Assembly: GCA_038141425.1 (NCBI GenBank)
Contig: JAYQIC010000011.1
Location: 372,001-436,000 of the forward strand
Direction of reading: 5' to 3'
From: UBA7985 sp038141425
GTDB lineage: Bacteria > Pseudomonadota > Alphaproteobacteria > UBA7985
Length of the DNA: 64,000 bases
The stretch's first letter is position 1; each line of letters opens with the position of its first letter. The notes under the pieces were generated by a model. That model ran no database searches. It was not told where the DNA came from and worked only from the letters and a program-made list of their open reading frames with translations. Made by a program: the position numbers and the translations under genes. Below, piece after piece: positions 8,981 through 20,699 of this stretch.

Positions 8981-10116
8981 ATCGCGGTCAGGTCGTCGAT
9001 GTCCTTCACGGCGACACGTTCATCGACCTTGTGCATGGTCTGGCCAACCAGCCCGAATTCGGCGACCGGGCAGATATCCTTGATGAAACGTGCGTCCGAA
9101 GTACCGCCTGCGGTCGAATATTTGGGCCGACGGCCGGTGTGGTCCTCGACCACGTCAGCGATCAGCGCACCGAAGGCTTCGGGCGGGTAGATGAAGCTCT
9201 CGCCCGACACCCGGTAACGCACTGAGATGTGCTGGCGGTGCGGGGCGACGGCGTCGTCGATCCAGCGCTGCAGGCTGTCGCTGCTGTGGGTGTCGTTGAA
9301 GCGGATGTTGACCGTCGCGGTTGCCGTCGCCGGGATGAGGTTATCGGCGGGGTTGCCGACGTCGAAGCTCACCACCTGTGCCGATGACGCCTGAAAGTGC
9401 TCGGTGCCGGCGTCCAGCGGTTCGTCGGTCAGGGCACCCAGCACGGCGAGTAGTGGATGCACGGGGTTGTCGGCAAGGTGCGGATAGGCGACGTGCCCCT
9501 GCGTGCCGTTGCTCTCGAAGTACGCGGTGATCGAGCCGCGGCGGCCGATTTTGATCGCATCGCCGAGGGCTTCGGGGTTGGTGGGTTCGCCGACGATGCA
9601 CACGTCCGGGCGCTCGCCGACCTCCTGCATCCAGTCGAGCACGGCGCGGGTGCCGTCGGTCGCCGGACCTTCTTCATCGCCGGTGATGATCAGGGAAATG
9701 GCGTCCCCCTCAGCCAGGGTTTCGAGCATGGTTTCGACCGCGCCCATGAAACATGCCACGCCGGACTTCATGTCGACCGCCCCGCGTCCGTAGAGGTGTC
9801 CGTCGACGATTTCGGCGCCGAAAGGCGGGTGGCTCCACGCGCTTTCATCCCCCGGCGGCACCACGTCGGTGTGGCCGGCGAAGGCAAAGTGGCGGCCATT
9901 CGAAGCCCCGCTGGGTCCGAATTTGACGAACAGGTTGGGCACACCGTTGCGGTCAATGCGCTCGGCACAGCCGCCCAGCCCTTCGGCCCACTGCGCGATA
10001 TAGGCGATCGCCCCGCCCTCAACCGGGGTCACCGAAGGGCATCGGATCAGCGCCTGGGCGTGCTCGACCGAAGTCGAAGCCGAAGCCGATGAAGATGAGG
10101 AGCCGGGCGAAGCCAT
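8944..10116 (-). CDS. dapE: succinyl-diaminopimelate desuccinylase
   Basis: A 390-residue M20 metallohydrolase of the lysine/diaminopimelate pathway. Metal ligands are visible in FAGHTDVVPPGD, YGRGAVDMKSG, the ITGDEEGPATDG block and the C-terminal GLVGQTMHKVDE. The N-terminus is a low-complexity Ser/Ala run (SSSSSASASTS), so the true start could be slightly later. It lies 8 bases downstream of dapD in the same operon. The lysine pathway here therefore uses the succinylase branch. Confidence 0.94.
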   Translation of the reverse strand: MASPGSSSSSASASTSVEHAQALIRCPSVTPVEGGAIAYIAQWAEGLGGCAERIDRNGVPNLFVKFGPSGASNGRHFAFAGHTDVVPPGDESAWSHPPFGAEIVDGHLYGRGAVDMKSGVACFMGAVETMLETLAEGDAISLIITGDEEGPATDGTRAVLDWMQEVGERPDVCIVGEPTNPEALGDAIKIGRRGSITAYFESNGTQGHVAYPHLADNPVHPLLAVLGALTDEPLDAGTEHFQASSAQVVSFDVGNPADNLIPATATATVNIRFNDTHSSDSLQRWIDDAVAPHRQHISVRYRVSGESFIYPPEAFGALIADVVEDHTGRRPKYSTAGGTSDARFIKDICPVAEFGLVGQTMHKVDERVAVKDIDDLTAIYASLLQRYFAG

Positions 10117-10124
10117 GGTTCGGG

Positions 10125-10958
<834 letters not shown>

Positions 10959-11013
10959 TGCAGGCTCCTGTAAACTAGGACGACGGCAGCGCGGTTGCGC
11001 CGCCTTCGCGGGG

Positions 11014-11688
11014 TCAGATTTTTGTCAGCACCGTTTCGGTCAGAAAAGCCGACAGGTCCACTACCGAATGATCAATGAAGCCATCTCCGTCTTCCAGACC
11101 CATATTCCCCCACGCCGTATCGGTGACGATGTGGGCGGTCTTCATGCCGAGGTCCTTGGCTGTGCGCAGGTTGCGGGGGCTGTCCTCGAAGAAAATGGAG
11201 CGGGTCGGGTCGACGCTGTGCTCGGCAAAGAAGGTTTCAAAGGCAATCGGGCGGGGCTTGGGCTTGAAGTCGATGGTGCGGATATCGGCGATAGCCTCGA
11301 AGCTGTCCGGCGGAAAACCGAGCTGATCCAGACAGGCGTGGGCGTGCTCACGGAAGCCGTTGGTAAAGACCAGCAACCGGCCGGGCAAGCGGGCCACAGC
11401 GTCAACCAGTGCCGGGTTGCGGGGAATGCGGCCGTAGTCGACCTGCATCAGAAAGCGGGCGTAGGCGTCGATTTCGATCCCGTGCTCGGCCACCAGACCG
11501 GCCAGCGTGGTGCCGTATTCCAGAAACAGCCGCCGCTGTTCCAGCTTGGCTTCGTCCAGCGGCAGATCGAAGGTCTCTGCAACGTAAAGCCCCATGCGCT
11601 CGGCCACCTGCGGGAAGAAGTTGGAACTGGCCGGGTAGAGGGTGTCGTCGAGGTCGAAGACCCAAGTGTCGATATCGGAAAAGGGCAT
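11014..11688 (-). CDS. HAD-family pyrimidine 5'-nucleotidase-like phosphatase
   Basis: A 224-residue HAD hydrolase. Motif I is VFDLDDTLYP (nucleophile and acid/base Asp), motif II is LLVFTNG, and motifs III/IV are KPRP and FFEDSPRN. It resembles the Sdt1/PyrF-type pyrimidine 5'-nucleotidases that sit beside dapD in many alphaproteobacteria. I chose ATG 11688 (MPFSDIDTW), preceded by GGAG. A start at 11748 would add 20 atypical residues. The substrate is unproven. Confidence 0.85.
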   Translation of the reverse strand: MPFSDIDTWVFDLDDTLYPASSNFFPQVAERMGLYVAETFDLPLDEAKLEQRRLFLEYGTTLAGLVAEHGIEIDAYARFLMQVDYGRIPRNPALVDAVARLPGRLLVFTNGFREHAHACLDQLGFPPDSFEAIADIRTIDFKPKPRPIAFETFFAEHSVDPTRSIFFEDSPRNLRTAKDLGMKTAHIVTDTAWGNMGLEDGDGFIDHSVVDLSAFLTETVLTKI

Positions 11689-11843
11689 GAGCTCCGCCTT
11701 GTCGCGCTGTTGCAGCCGGGACTCTACGGCGCTGGCGGCAATTGCCAAGGCCGTTCGGCATTATTTTTGAGTCCGTAATGCGAGAATTATTGTCGCCGGA
11801 TTCTGGTAAATGCTTTAGATTATACGACTATCGTACGCGGGAG

Positions 11844-14800
11844 ATGGATTTGAGTGAGTCGCGCTTTGATAATTCGCTCGGTTTCTGGAGTGGTTGGCAG
11901 CGCTATGCCCTGGCGCTGGGCGCGCTGATCTTTCTGTTCGCCCTGCTGTTCTGGGCCTTCGCTGAACTCAATCGCCACAACAAGGATATCCAGACCGGGG
12001 GCAACAACTCCCCGTTCTGGCGGATCGGCGAAGTCGAGACTGCACTGCTGCGCTACATCAACGCTATGGATCTCTATCGGTCGCTCGACCCGGAGAGCTC
12101 ACCGGTTGCCGTGGTCGACTCCTACGAGGTGTTGCTCAGCCGCGTTGCGCTGTTCCAGAAGCCCGAGACCATGCGTGCCATCGCCGAGATCGACGGTGCC
12201 TCCATCTCCCTCAACGCGCTCTATGGAGAGCTGATCAATCTGCAGCCGCAGATGGAGCTGATTACCGAAAACGGCCTCACCGCCGGGCAGGTCAAGGCGA
12301 TCCGGGAGACGATGAGCGGCTACGCGTGGGAGTTCAGCGGCTATCCGCGCGAGGCCATGCAGGTGCAGGAAGGGCTGATCGCCGGGGTGCAGCGCAAGGT
12401 GCGCAACACCTACAACCTGCTCGCCGTGATCTTTCTGTTCATCGTCGGCACCGGCGGCATCATCGCGTTTTTCGTCTTCCGGGAGCGGAGCCTCGCCATC
12501 GAGACCCAGAACTATCTGGCGACGGCGATCGAGACCATGCCGGATGCCTTCGCGCTCTACGACGCTGACGATCGGCTGGTGCTGTCAAACCAGCGCTTTC
12601 GCCAGAACCACGGTCTGAGCCTCGACGAAGCCCAGTCCGGTCCGGGCTTTGCCGACCTGCTGGAACGCGATCTGGGCGAGCAGCGTTTTCCCGCCGCCGC
12701 TGATAATCCGCGCGCTTGGCTGACCCGGCGGATCAACCGGCACAATCATCCGGCTGCCCCTTTCGAAGAGCCCTTCATGCGCGACCGCTGGCTGCAGATC
12801 GCCGAGCGTCGCACCCGTCGCGGCGAGGTGGTCTCCATCGCCACCGACATCACCCAGCTCAAGCACCGCGAGCTGGACCTGTCGCGCTCCAGCCTGCGGT
12901 TCCAGCAGCTGGCCGAGGCCTCCTTCGACGGCATCGTGGTGGTCGAGGACGACCACATCACCCGCTTCAACGACCACGTTGGTCATATCTTTCGGCTGGC
13001 AGGCGACGGAACTGCACGGCAAGCCGGTCGACATCCTGTTCGCCCCCGGCACCGAAGACGTCTGGCGGCAGGCGCTGGGGCAGGAGGCGCTGCGTGCCCG
13101 CGAAACGCTGGCCCAGCACCGTGACGGGCACCTGTTCAACGTCGAACTGTCGTCCCGTCGCATCACCTACGATGATGACCGTCTCGAAGTCGTGTTCTCG
13201 ATCCGGGACATTACCGAGCGCAAGCAGGCCGAGGACGAGCTGCGCGCTGCCAAGGACGCCGCTGAGGCCGGGTCACGCGCCAAGTCTGACTTCCTCGCCA
13301 TGATGAGCCACGAGATCCGCACGCCGATGAACGCGATCATGGGCATGACCACCATGCTGATGAAATCGAAGCTCGATAGTCAGCAGCGCGCCTACGCAAC
13401 CACGGCGCAGGATTCGGCTGAGGGCCTGCTGGTGATCCTCAACGACCTGCTCGACCTGTCAAAGCTCGAAGCCGGCAAGTTCAGCCTCGAGATGACGGAC
13501 TTCGACCTGCCCGGCCTCGCCGACAGCGTCATGGACCTGCTGTCGCCGCACGCGAGCGAGAAGAAGCTCAAGGTCGAGGGCGACTGGCAGGGCCTCGAAC
13601 ACCGCCGGGTCAAGGGCGACCCCACGCGGGTCCGCCAGATCCTGCTCAACCTGCTCGGCAACGCGCTTAAGTTCACCGAGGCCGGCGAAGTCACCATGCG
13701 CATCAGCCAGGAGCCGCCGACGGCGACGGGGCGGATCGGCACCTTTGTCGAAGTCATCGACACCGGCATCGGGATCAGCCGTGAGCATCAGCAGCGCTTG
13801 TTCAGCCCATTCACCCAGGCCGATGCGACCGTCAGCCGCCGTTTCGGGGGCACGGGGCTTGGGCTGGCTATCTGCCGCCGCTTGGTCGAGGCCATGGGCG
13901 GGGAGATCGGCGTATCGTCCGAGGTCGGCAAAGGCTCGACCTTCTGGTTCCGGCTGGAATTCGACCCCGCCGCTGCTGCGGAGGGCTCAGATACCGCCGA
14001 GACGACCTTCGACACCGGTGATGAAGCCGCCTTTGCCGCACAGGCGCAGCGCACGCTGCAGACCCTCGCCCGGTCGGCGTCGAGCGTGCAGCCCGCCGCC
14101 CCTCGAAAATCAAGCGTTTCCGCTGCCAAGTCTTCGTCCGCCGCTGCGGACGTGGCCGTTCATCGTATCCTGCTCGTCGAAGACAGCCCGACCAATCGCG
14201 CGGTGGTCGAGGCTTTCCTCGAAGACCTGCCGGTGCGGTTGGACATGGCCGAAAACGGGCAGGAAGGGGTCGATCGGGCTGCAGCCACCGTCTACGATCT
14301 CGTGCTTATGGACATGGCCATGCCGGTCATGGACGGTCTGACGGCGACCCGGCAGATCCGCAAGCTTCCCGGCCTGAACGGTAAGGTGCCGATCGTGGCG
14401 CTGACCGCCAATGCCATGGCCAGCGACCGTGAAAGCTGTCTTGCTGCCGGGATGAATGACTATCTTTCCAAGCCACTGAACCTCGCCGGGCTGGTCGACA
14501 GCGTCCGGCGCTGGCTGGCCCTGGACGAGCCCGAGGCCGTCGCAGACAACGCCAAGACCGATGCTGCGACCATGGAGGCCAGCCGCCCCGCTGAAGACGA
14601 GGGCTACGACCTCGAAATCCGCGCCAAGGCCGAGCGCGCCATCGCTGCCAGCCCGGCGGCGGACCCGGAAACGGCGGGCAAGAACACCCGGGTGACCACG
14701 CTGCTCGATGCGTCGGTGCTGGCGCAGTTGCAGACCGACACCGGCGAGGATGTGCTGAAGATGCTGGTAACGGCCTTCCTCGAGGAGCTCGATGGCCGCC

Positions 14801-15063
14801 TGACCACCCTGCGGGATCTGTGCGCGGAGGAACGCTGGGCGGACCTGCGCCATGAAGCCCATACCATCAAGGGCTCGTCGGCCACCTTCGGCGCAGCTGC
14901 GCTGTCTCAGGCCGCAAAACGAATCGAAAACGCCTGCGACGACGGCCAGATCGAGACGATAAAGCAGGAGGTGGATGCTTTTCCTGCACTGGCCAAAAAA
15001 ACCCGCGCTGCCTTGGTTAAGGCCCTGAAATTAAAGCTTTCCCAGGGGCAGGCCGCAGCCTGA
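11844..15063 (+). CDS. hybrid sensor histidine kinase with PAS, receiver and Hpt domains (frame shift at 12990-12992)
   Basis: A large tripartite membrane kinase of about 1,070 residues. Two membrane helices (LGALIFLFALLFWAF and NLLAVIFLFIVGTGG) bracket a periplasmic sensor. Then come two PAS domains (ETMPDAFALYDADDRLV; LAEASFDGIVVVEDD) and HisKA (FLAMMSHEIRTPMNAI, phospho-His). The HATPase domain (LLNLLGNALKF, DTGIGI, GTGLGLAI) precedes a receiver (LLVEDSPTN, LMDMAMPVMDG) and Hpt (HEAHTIKGSSATFG). The frame moves +1 at the TTT run 12990-12992; removing one T joins VGHIF to GWQATELHG. I chose ATG 11844 because 11760-11840 is unusually AT-rich. ATG 11778 is an alternative. No partner regulator is adjacent and the signal is unknown. 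Confidence 0.88.
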
Positions 15064-15230
15064 TTGCATGGCTTGAGCCCGGTTTTGGCATCACTGCCCC
15101 GAAAATCAACGGCTTTACTTCATTTAGTTCGTCACCACTTGTTGGCGTGATCCCGAGGAAGATCGCGACGCGCCCGGCGTGCCCGGCTCGCCGTCGTCAG
15201 ACCTCGACACACAGAATGGGGCCGAGCACC

Positions 15231-15899
15231 ATGGCACCGCACGATAGCGCAGCACTCTTTGACGCCGATCGCGATCACGTTGAAGAAACCATCGAAGTCG
15301 TATCGACCGACAACGTCGTTCCGATCAAAGTTTCCGAACAACCCAACCGGACTGAGGCCGAAGCAGCGTTGAAAACCCTGATCGCATACACGGGTGAGGA
15401 CGCCGAGCGTCCGGGCGTGCTGGAAACCCCCAAGCGGGTTGTCAAAGCCTTCGACGAGTGGTTCGGCGGCTACGAAATCGACGCTGATACGCTGCTGTCC
15501 AAGACCTTTGACGAGGTCGAGGGCTATCAGGACATGGTCCTGCTGCGCGATATCCCGTTCCACAGCCACTGTGAGCACCACATGGCGCCGATCGAGGGCA
15601 AGGCGCACGTCGCCTACATGCCTCGGGGCCGGGTCGTGGGGATCTCCAAGCTGGCGCGCGTGGTCGACGCCTTTGCCCGTCGGTTCCAGATTCAGGAGCG
15701 GATGACGGAGGAAGTGGCGCAGACCATCGAGCGTGTGCTGGAGCCCGCCGGGGTCGCCGTGGTGATCGAGGCTGAGCACCACTGCATGACCACCCGTGGT
15801 ATCCACACCCACGATACCGTCATGCACACCAAGCACCTCTCCGGCGTGTTCCGCGAAGACGCCAACCTGCGTCGGGAGTTCTTCGACGCGCTGCGTTGA
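15231..15899 (+). CDS. folE: GTP cyclohydrolase I
   Basis: Makes dihydroneopterin triphosphate, the first step of folate synthesis. Zinc ligands lie in HSHCEHHMAPIEG and in EAEHHCMTTRGIH. I chose ATG 15231 (MAPHDSAALF), giving 222 residues. ATG 15216 and 15147 are also in frame, but the extra residues look like untranslated sequence. Later pathway genes (folB and a pteridine-reductase-like gene) are at 33.6-34.7 kb. Confidence 0.94.
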   Translation: MAPHDSAALFDADRDHVEETIEVVSTDNVVPIKVSEQPNRTEAEAALKTLIAYTGEDAERPGVLETPKRVVKAFDEWFGGYEIDADTLLSKTFDEVEGYQDMVLLRDIPFHSHCEHHMAPIEGKAHVAYMPRGRVVGISKLARVVDAFARRFQIQERMTEEVAQTIERVLEPAGVAVVIEAEHHCMTTRGIHTHDTVMHTKHLSGVFREDANLRREFFDALR

Positions 15900-15963
15900 G
15901 GTTGCTCTGCGGGTTAAGCAGATTTAAGCTCTGAGGCTGGAATAACGGCCCGGGAGCGGGACT

Positions 15964-17410
15964 TTGGATCTCCGATCAGTCGCGAACCTTGTCGGCTATC
16001 TGCTCGGCATTCTCGCCGTAGCGATGATGGTGCCGGCGGCCTTCGAGGCCTTGCACGGCAACCCGGCGTGGCGGGCCTTTGTGGCGTCTGCAGCGATCAC
16101 CGGCTTTGCCGGGCTGACGCTGAGCATGACCACGCGGACCAAAAAGCCGGTGTTCTCGGTCCGTCATGCCTTCATCTTCACCACAGTAGCCTGGGCGCTG
16201 GTGTGCCTGTTCGGCGCGCTTCCCTTTGTCCTTGGTAACCTCGATCTGAGCCTCGCTGAGGCGGTGTTTGAGTCCACCTCCGGCATTACCACCACGGGAT
16301 CGACGGTCATGACCGGGCTGGACCTGCTCTCGCCGGGGTTCCTGCTGTGGCGGGCCCTGCTGCAGTGGCTTGGCGGGGTCGGGGTCGTGGTCACGGCGAT
16401 GAGCCTGCTGCCAGTCCTGCAAATTGGCGGCATGCAGCTGTTCCGCACCGAGTCCTTCGAGCAGACCGAGAAGCTGCTGCCGCGTGCGGGGGAACTGGCC
16501 TTCAAAATTATTCAGGTCTACGTCGTTCTGACCGCCATCGCGGGGACCACGTATTTCGTCCTTGGCATGAAGCCCTTCGACGCGGTCACCCACGCCATGA
16601 CCACTATCGCCACCGGCGGTTTCAGCACCCACGACAGCAGTTTTGCCTTCTTCGACAGCGCTGCGATCGAGGGCGCTGCGATCCTGTTCATGATCCTCGG
16701 CTCGATCCCGTTCCTGCTGTTCATCCGCCTGTCTCAACGCGATGCCACCGCCCTGCGTGGTGACAGCCAGGTCTGGACCTTCCTGACCCTCGTTGCGGTT
16801 GGGGTCGGGCTGCTGACCCTGTGGCAGGTCACGTCCTCGACCGCCGCCTGGCCCGATGCACTGCGCCATGCAGCCTTCAACACCACCTCGATCATCACCG
16901 GCACCGGCTACGCCAGCACGGACTACTCGGCTTGGGGCGCCTTCCCGCAGGCGCTGCTGCTCGTCGCCATGTTCATCGGCGGCTGTGCGGGCTCGACCTC
17001 CTGCGGGATTAAGGTGTTCCGCTTCCAGGTGCTGTACGTCACCTCCGTCGCGCAGGTCCGGCGTCTCGCCGAGCCACGCCGGGTTCGGGTCACCTACTAC
17101 AACGGCAAGCCGCTGACCGACGAAGTCGCTGAGTCGGTTCAGGTGTTCTTCTTCCTGTTCATCCTGACCTTCGCGGGCATCGCAGCGGCGCTGGGGTTCA
17201 TGGGGCTGGACATGGTGACGGCGATTTCCTCGGCCGCCACCGCCGTTGCCAACGTCGGCCCCGGGCTGGGACCGGTGGTCGGGCCGTCGTCGACCTTTGC
17301 TGGGCTGCCGGAAGGGTGCGAAGTGGGTCATGGCGGCGGGCATGCTGCTGGGCCGGCTGGAGCTGTTCACCGTGCTGGTGCTGCTGGTGCCGAGCTTCTG
17401 GCGCGAATAG
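15964..17410 (+). CDS. trkH: Trk-type potassium uptake protein TrkH (frame shift at 17314-17316)
   Basis: Ion-conducting subunit of a Trk/Ktr potassium system, about 481 residues with roughly ten membrane helices. The four selectivity-filter loops are visible: TSGITTTGST, TTIATGGFST, TSIITGTGYA and TAVANVGPGLG. The last helix is in the +1 frame. Removing one G from 17314-17316 gives GAKWVMAAGMLLGRLELF and the end LVPSFWRE, typical of TrkH. The start is TTG 15964, preceded by a purine-rich GGGAGCGGGA. No trkA is in the window. Confidence 0.92.
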
Positions 17411-17489
17411 TCTGACTGCAGTGGTGGCGTCGGCGGTGGCGGCGCAATGCGCGCGCCTCCACGTATCAGGGCTTACTGGGTATCAACGC

Positions 17490-18425
17490 TTACTGGCGCG
17501 TGACGGCGAGATCTTCGGGGGTGAAGGCGTAGGTGGTGTTGCAGAACTCGCAGGTCGAGCTCACCCGCCCGTCGACGAAGCAATCGGCAAGCTCTTCGGG
17601 GCTGAGCGACAGCAGCACCGTCCGCAGCCGGTCTTCCGAGCACTGACAGTCGTGGCGTAGCGCCTGCGTCTCCGTCACCCGGACCCCGTCTTCGTGGAAC
17701 AGACGGTAGAGCAGCGTCTCGCCCTCCAGCGCCGGATCGGTCAGCTCGCCCGGCCGCACTGAGCCGACGAAGGCCAGCGCGCGGTTCCAGGCCTCGGCCG
17801 CCGCCTCGCTGTCGGTCACCTCGCCCTCCCCGCCGATTTCCGGCAGCCGTTGCGCGAGGATCGCCCCCGCCCGCCAGCGGCCATCGGCGTCCACGTCGGC
17901 GGCGGTGCGTACGGCCATATCGACCTGATCGGACTGGGCGAAGTAGTGCTCGATGCATTCGGCGAGGTTGCCGCCGTCGAGGTCAACGATGCCCTGATAG
18001 CGTTCCGCGTACTGGCCCTGATCGACTGTGAAAGCGATGTAGCCCTTGCCCAGCAGGGAGCGGAAATCGTGCATGCCAAGGGCGGCGTAGCGCGCCTCGT
18101 CGAACTGCACGTAGCCGCGCAGGGCGCCATCGGTGGTCACGTCGGCCACCAGCATTTGCACGGGCCCGTCGGACTGGGTCTGCAGGATCAGCTTGCCGTC
18201 GAACTTCAGCGACGACGCCATGGCAGCGGCCAACGCCGAGGCCTCGGCGAGCAGGGCAGCGATCGGCCTCGGGTAGCGGTGGACATCGACGATGTCCTGC
18301 ACCGTCGTTCCCAGCCGCACCAGCCGGCCGGAAATATCCGTGCCGTGGACCATATAGGGCAGGGCGATGTTGTCCCCGCCCACGGGTGCCGCACCGCTGG
18401 TGTCGGTCAGTTCAATGGATGCCAT
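17490..18425 (-). CDS. hslO: Hsp33 redox-regulated chaperone
   Basis: A 311-residue holdase activated by oxidative unfolding. The C-terminal redox switch has both cysteine pairs, CQC (after ALRHD) and CEFC (after VSST), which bind zinc in the reduced state. The N-terminal domain is full length. It is the last gene of the argD-argF-hslO operon, 15 bases after argF, a linkage common in alphaproteobacteria. Confidence 0.95.
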   Translation of the reverse strand: MASIELTDTSGAAPVGGDNIALPYMVHGTDISGRLVRLGTTVQDIVDVHRYPRPIAALLAEASALAAAMASSLKFDGKLILQTQSDGPVQMLVADVTTDGALRGYVQFDEARYAALGMHDFRSLLGKGYIAFTVDQGQYAERYQGIVDLDGGNLAECIEHYFAQSDQVDMAVRTAADVDADGRWRAGAILAQRLPEIGGEGEVTDSEAAAEAWNRALAFVGSVRPGELTDPALEGETLLYRLFHEDGVRVTETQALRHDCQCSEDRLRTVLLSLSPEELADCFVDGRVSSTCEFCNTTYAFTPEDLAVTRQ

Positions 18426-18440
18426 GCTCGATCTTTTGCC

Positions 18441-19349
18441 TCAGGACAGCGCGCCCATGCACCAGGCCAGAACGGCCTTCTGCGCGTGCAGGCGGTTTTC
18501 AGCTTCGTCGAAGACGACCGACTGCGGGCCGTCCATGACGCTGTTGGTGACTTCCTCCTCGCGGTGCGCGGGCAGGCAGTGCAGGAAGATCGCATCCTTG
18601 TCGGCCAGACCCATCAGACGGTCGTTGACCTGAAACGGTGCGAGCAGGTTGTGGCGGTTGGCGGCGTCTTCATCGCCCATGCTGACCCACGTGTCAGCAA
18701 AGACAGCATCGGCCCCGGCAACAGCTTCCTCGGCGCTGTGGGTCAGCGACACGGTGGCGTCTCCGGCCCAGGCCACGGTCTCCGCCGGCGGTGCCAGCTC
18801 GGGTGGCGTACCGACGCGGACATGGAAGCCGAACTGCTTGGCGGCTTCGATCAGTGATACGGCGACGTTGTTGCCGTCACCGACCCAAGCGAGGGTCGAA
18901 CCGGCGATGTCGCCCTTATGCTCCTCGTAGGTCATGACGTCGGCCATCAGCTGGCAGGGGTGGGAGCGGTCGGTCAGACCGTTGATCACCGGCACCGTTG
19001 CGTGCTCGGCCAGCCCCATCAGCAGGTCGTGGGAAAAGCAGCGGATCATGATGGCGTCGACGTAGCGCGACAGCACTTTGGCGGTGTCGTGGATGCTCTC
19101 CCCACGGCCAATCTGCATATCCCCGGCGTTGAGCACGACGGCGTCGCCACCCAGCTGCCGGATTGCGCATTCGAAGGATACTCGGGTCCGGGTCGAGGGC
19201 TTCTCGAAGATCATGGCCAGGCTCTTTCCCGCCAGCGGACGCTCCTCAGTCCCAGCTCGTCGGGCAGCCTTGAGGGCCTTGGCGCCGTCGATGATCGTTC
19301 TCAGATCGCTGGTCTGGACGTCTTTGAGGTCGAGAAAATGCTGGGTCAT
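18441..19349 (-). CDS. argF: ornithine carbamoyltransferase
   Basis: A 302-residue enzyme forming citrulline from ornithine and carbamoyl phosphate. The carbamoyl-phosphate loop (KPSTRTRVSFE), DRSHPCQLMAD and the ornithine-site HCLPAHREEE are intact, as is the SMGDE motif. It lies 57 bases downstream of argD. The operon covers two successive arginine steps. Confidence 0.96.
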   Translation of the reverse strand: MTQHFLDLKDVQTSDLRTIIDGAKALKAARRAGTEERPLAGKSLAMIFEKPSTRTRVSFECAIRQLGGDAVVLNAGDMQIGRGESIHDTAKVLSRYVDAIMIRCFSHDLLMGLAEHATVPVINGLTDRSHPCQLMADVMTYEEHKGDIAGSTLAWVGDGNNVAVSLIEAAKQFGFHVRVGTPPELAPPAETVAWAGDATVSLTHSAEEAVAGADAVFADTWVSMGDEDAANRHNLLAPFQVNDRLMGLADKDAIFLHCLPAHREEEVTNSVMDGPQSVVFDEAENRLHAQKAVLAWCMGALS

Positions 19350-19406
19350 GTCGGACAGTCTCCGTTTCTCCGTGGTGGGTTGTGGTTGTCAGGGTTTTGG
19401 GCGCGT

Positions 19407-20614
19407 TCAGGCTGAGACAGCCGCCGCGACGTCGCCGAAGGCGGTCAGTGCCTGGTCGATTTCCGCGTCGCTGACCACCAGCGGCGGAAGAATACGGATG
19501 ACGTTCTGCCCCGCTGGCACGGTCAGCAGGCGATGGTCGTCGCGCAGGCGCGCCACGAGGTCACCGGCGGCATAGGGATCGGCGACCTTCAGACCCTGCA
19601 TCAGGCCCGCGCCCCGGTGGAGTTCGTAGACCGAGGGTGCGCCGCCACGACCGCGCCCAGCCCGTCCCAGAGCCGCATCGACCGCGCGTAGACGCCATCG
19701 AGGAAGCCCGGTTCCAGCAGCACATCGACCACGGCACAGCCGACGCGGCTGGCCAGCGGGTTGCCGCCGTAGGTGGTGCCGTGGGTGCCGGCGCTGATCC
19801 CTTCCATGGCCGCGCTGGTGCCCATGAAGCAGCCCAGCGGAAAGCCGCCGCCGATGCCCTTGGCCACTGCGATCAGGTCCGGGTCGGCCTCGCCGTCGGC
19901 CCATTCGTGGGCGAACAGGCGCCCGGTCCGGCCCATGCCGCACTGCACTTCGTCGTAGATCAGCAGCAGCCCGAATTCGTCACAGACCGCCCGCAGGGCG
20001 CGCAGGTAGTCCAGGTCCGCCGGGGTAATGCCGCCTTCGCCCTGGATCGGTTCGACCAGAATGGCAGCGGTTTCTTCAGTGATCGCCGCGCGGGTCTCGT
20101 TCAGATTGTTGAAGGCCACGTGGTCGAAGCCGTCGACCGCCGGGCCGAAGCCTTCGAGGTGCTTGGGGTTGTTGGCGGCAGCGATGGTCGCCAGCGTCCG
20201 ACCGTGGAAGGCGTTGCTGGCGCAGATGATGCGGTACTTCTGCGGATTGCCGTGGACGTGGTGGTATCGGCGCGCGGCCTTGAAGCAGCCTTCCAGCGCT
20301 TCGGCGCCCGAATTGCAGAAGAACACCAGATCGGCAAAGGAGTGCGCGACCAGCTTCTCTGCCAGCTCGCGCTGGTGGGGGATCTCGTAGAGGTTCGAGG
20401 TGTGCCACAGCTTCCCCGCCTGATCCCGCAGGGCCTCAACCAGAACGGGGTGTGCGTGCCCGAGCGCGTTGACGGCGATGCCTGAGGCAAAGTCGAGATA
20501 ACCCTCGCCCTCGGCCGTGTACAGCCAGCAGCCTTCACCGCGCTCGAAAGCCAGCGGCGCGCGGCCATAGGTCGGGGCGATATGGGGCGAGGGCGATAGG
20601 GTGCCGTCGGGCAT
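19407..20614 (-). CDS. argD: acetylornithine aminotransferase (frame shift at 19635-19637)
   Basis: PLP-dependent class III aminotransferase of arginine synthesis; many also serve in the diaminopimelate pathway. It has NSGAEALEGCFKAAR, the LLIYDEVQCGMGRTG motif and the PLP lysine in AVAKGIGGGFPLG. The C-terminal segment (VYELHRGAGLMQGLKVADPY to the end) is in another frame. Adding one C to the run 19635-19637 joins AAHP to SVYELHRG. A possible attenuator precedes it. Confidence 0.93.
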
Positions 20615-20627
20615 GGGCTTGGGCCTT

Positions 20628-20690
20628 TCACAAGCGACTGCGGGGGCGTAAAAAAGAAACTCCCGCTGCGCGGACAGCGGGAGAATCCAT
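20628..20690 (-). CDS. possible arginine-rich leader peptide of the arg operon
   Basis: A 20-codon reading frame from ATG 20690 to a TGA at 20628-20630, ending 13 bases before argD. It encodes four arginines, three of them clustered as RPRSR near the end. It overlaps the terminator hairpin at 20660-20683. No good ribosome site precedes it; if transcription starts near 20693 it could be leaderless. The codon content suggests arginine-sensing attenuation, but a chance frame is not excluded. Confidence 0.3.
   Translation of the reverse strand: MDSPAVRAAGVSFLRPRSRL
20650..20683 (-). terminator. intrinsic terminator or attenuator upstream of argD
   Basis: On the minus strand CTCCCGCTG (20683-20675) pairs perfectly over 9 bases with CAGCGGGAG (20668-20660), followed by TTTCTTTTTT. 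This is a strong Rho-independent terminator placed between the presumed argD promoter and its start codon. No minus-strand gene ends here, so attenuation of the arg operon is the simplest reading. Confidence 0.7.
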
Positions 20691-20699
20691 TGATTTCAA

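Noticed and set aside
11742..11843. Longer N-terminus of the sensor kinase from TTG 11742 or ATG 11778
   Set aside because: The sequence is AT-rich with codons unlike the rest of the gene and fits a promoter and leader region; ATG 11778 remains possible.
12979..15063. Separate soluble histidine kinase gene beginning at 12979
   Set aside because: Its first residues complete the PAS domain left unfinished by the upstream frame; removing one T at 12990-12992 joins them into one hybrid kinase.
15976..17370. 464-codon open frame antisense to trkH
   Set aside because: Shadow composition; trkH filter loops are clear on the + strand.
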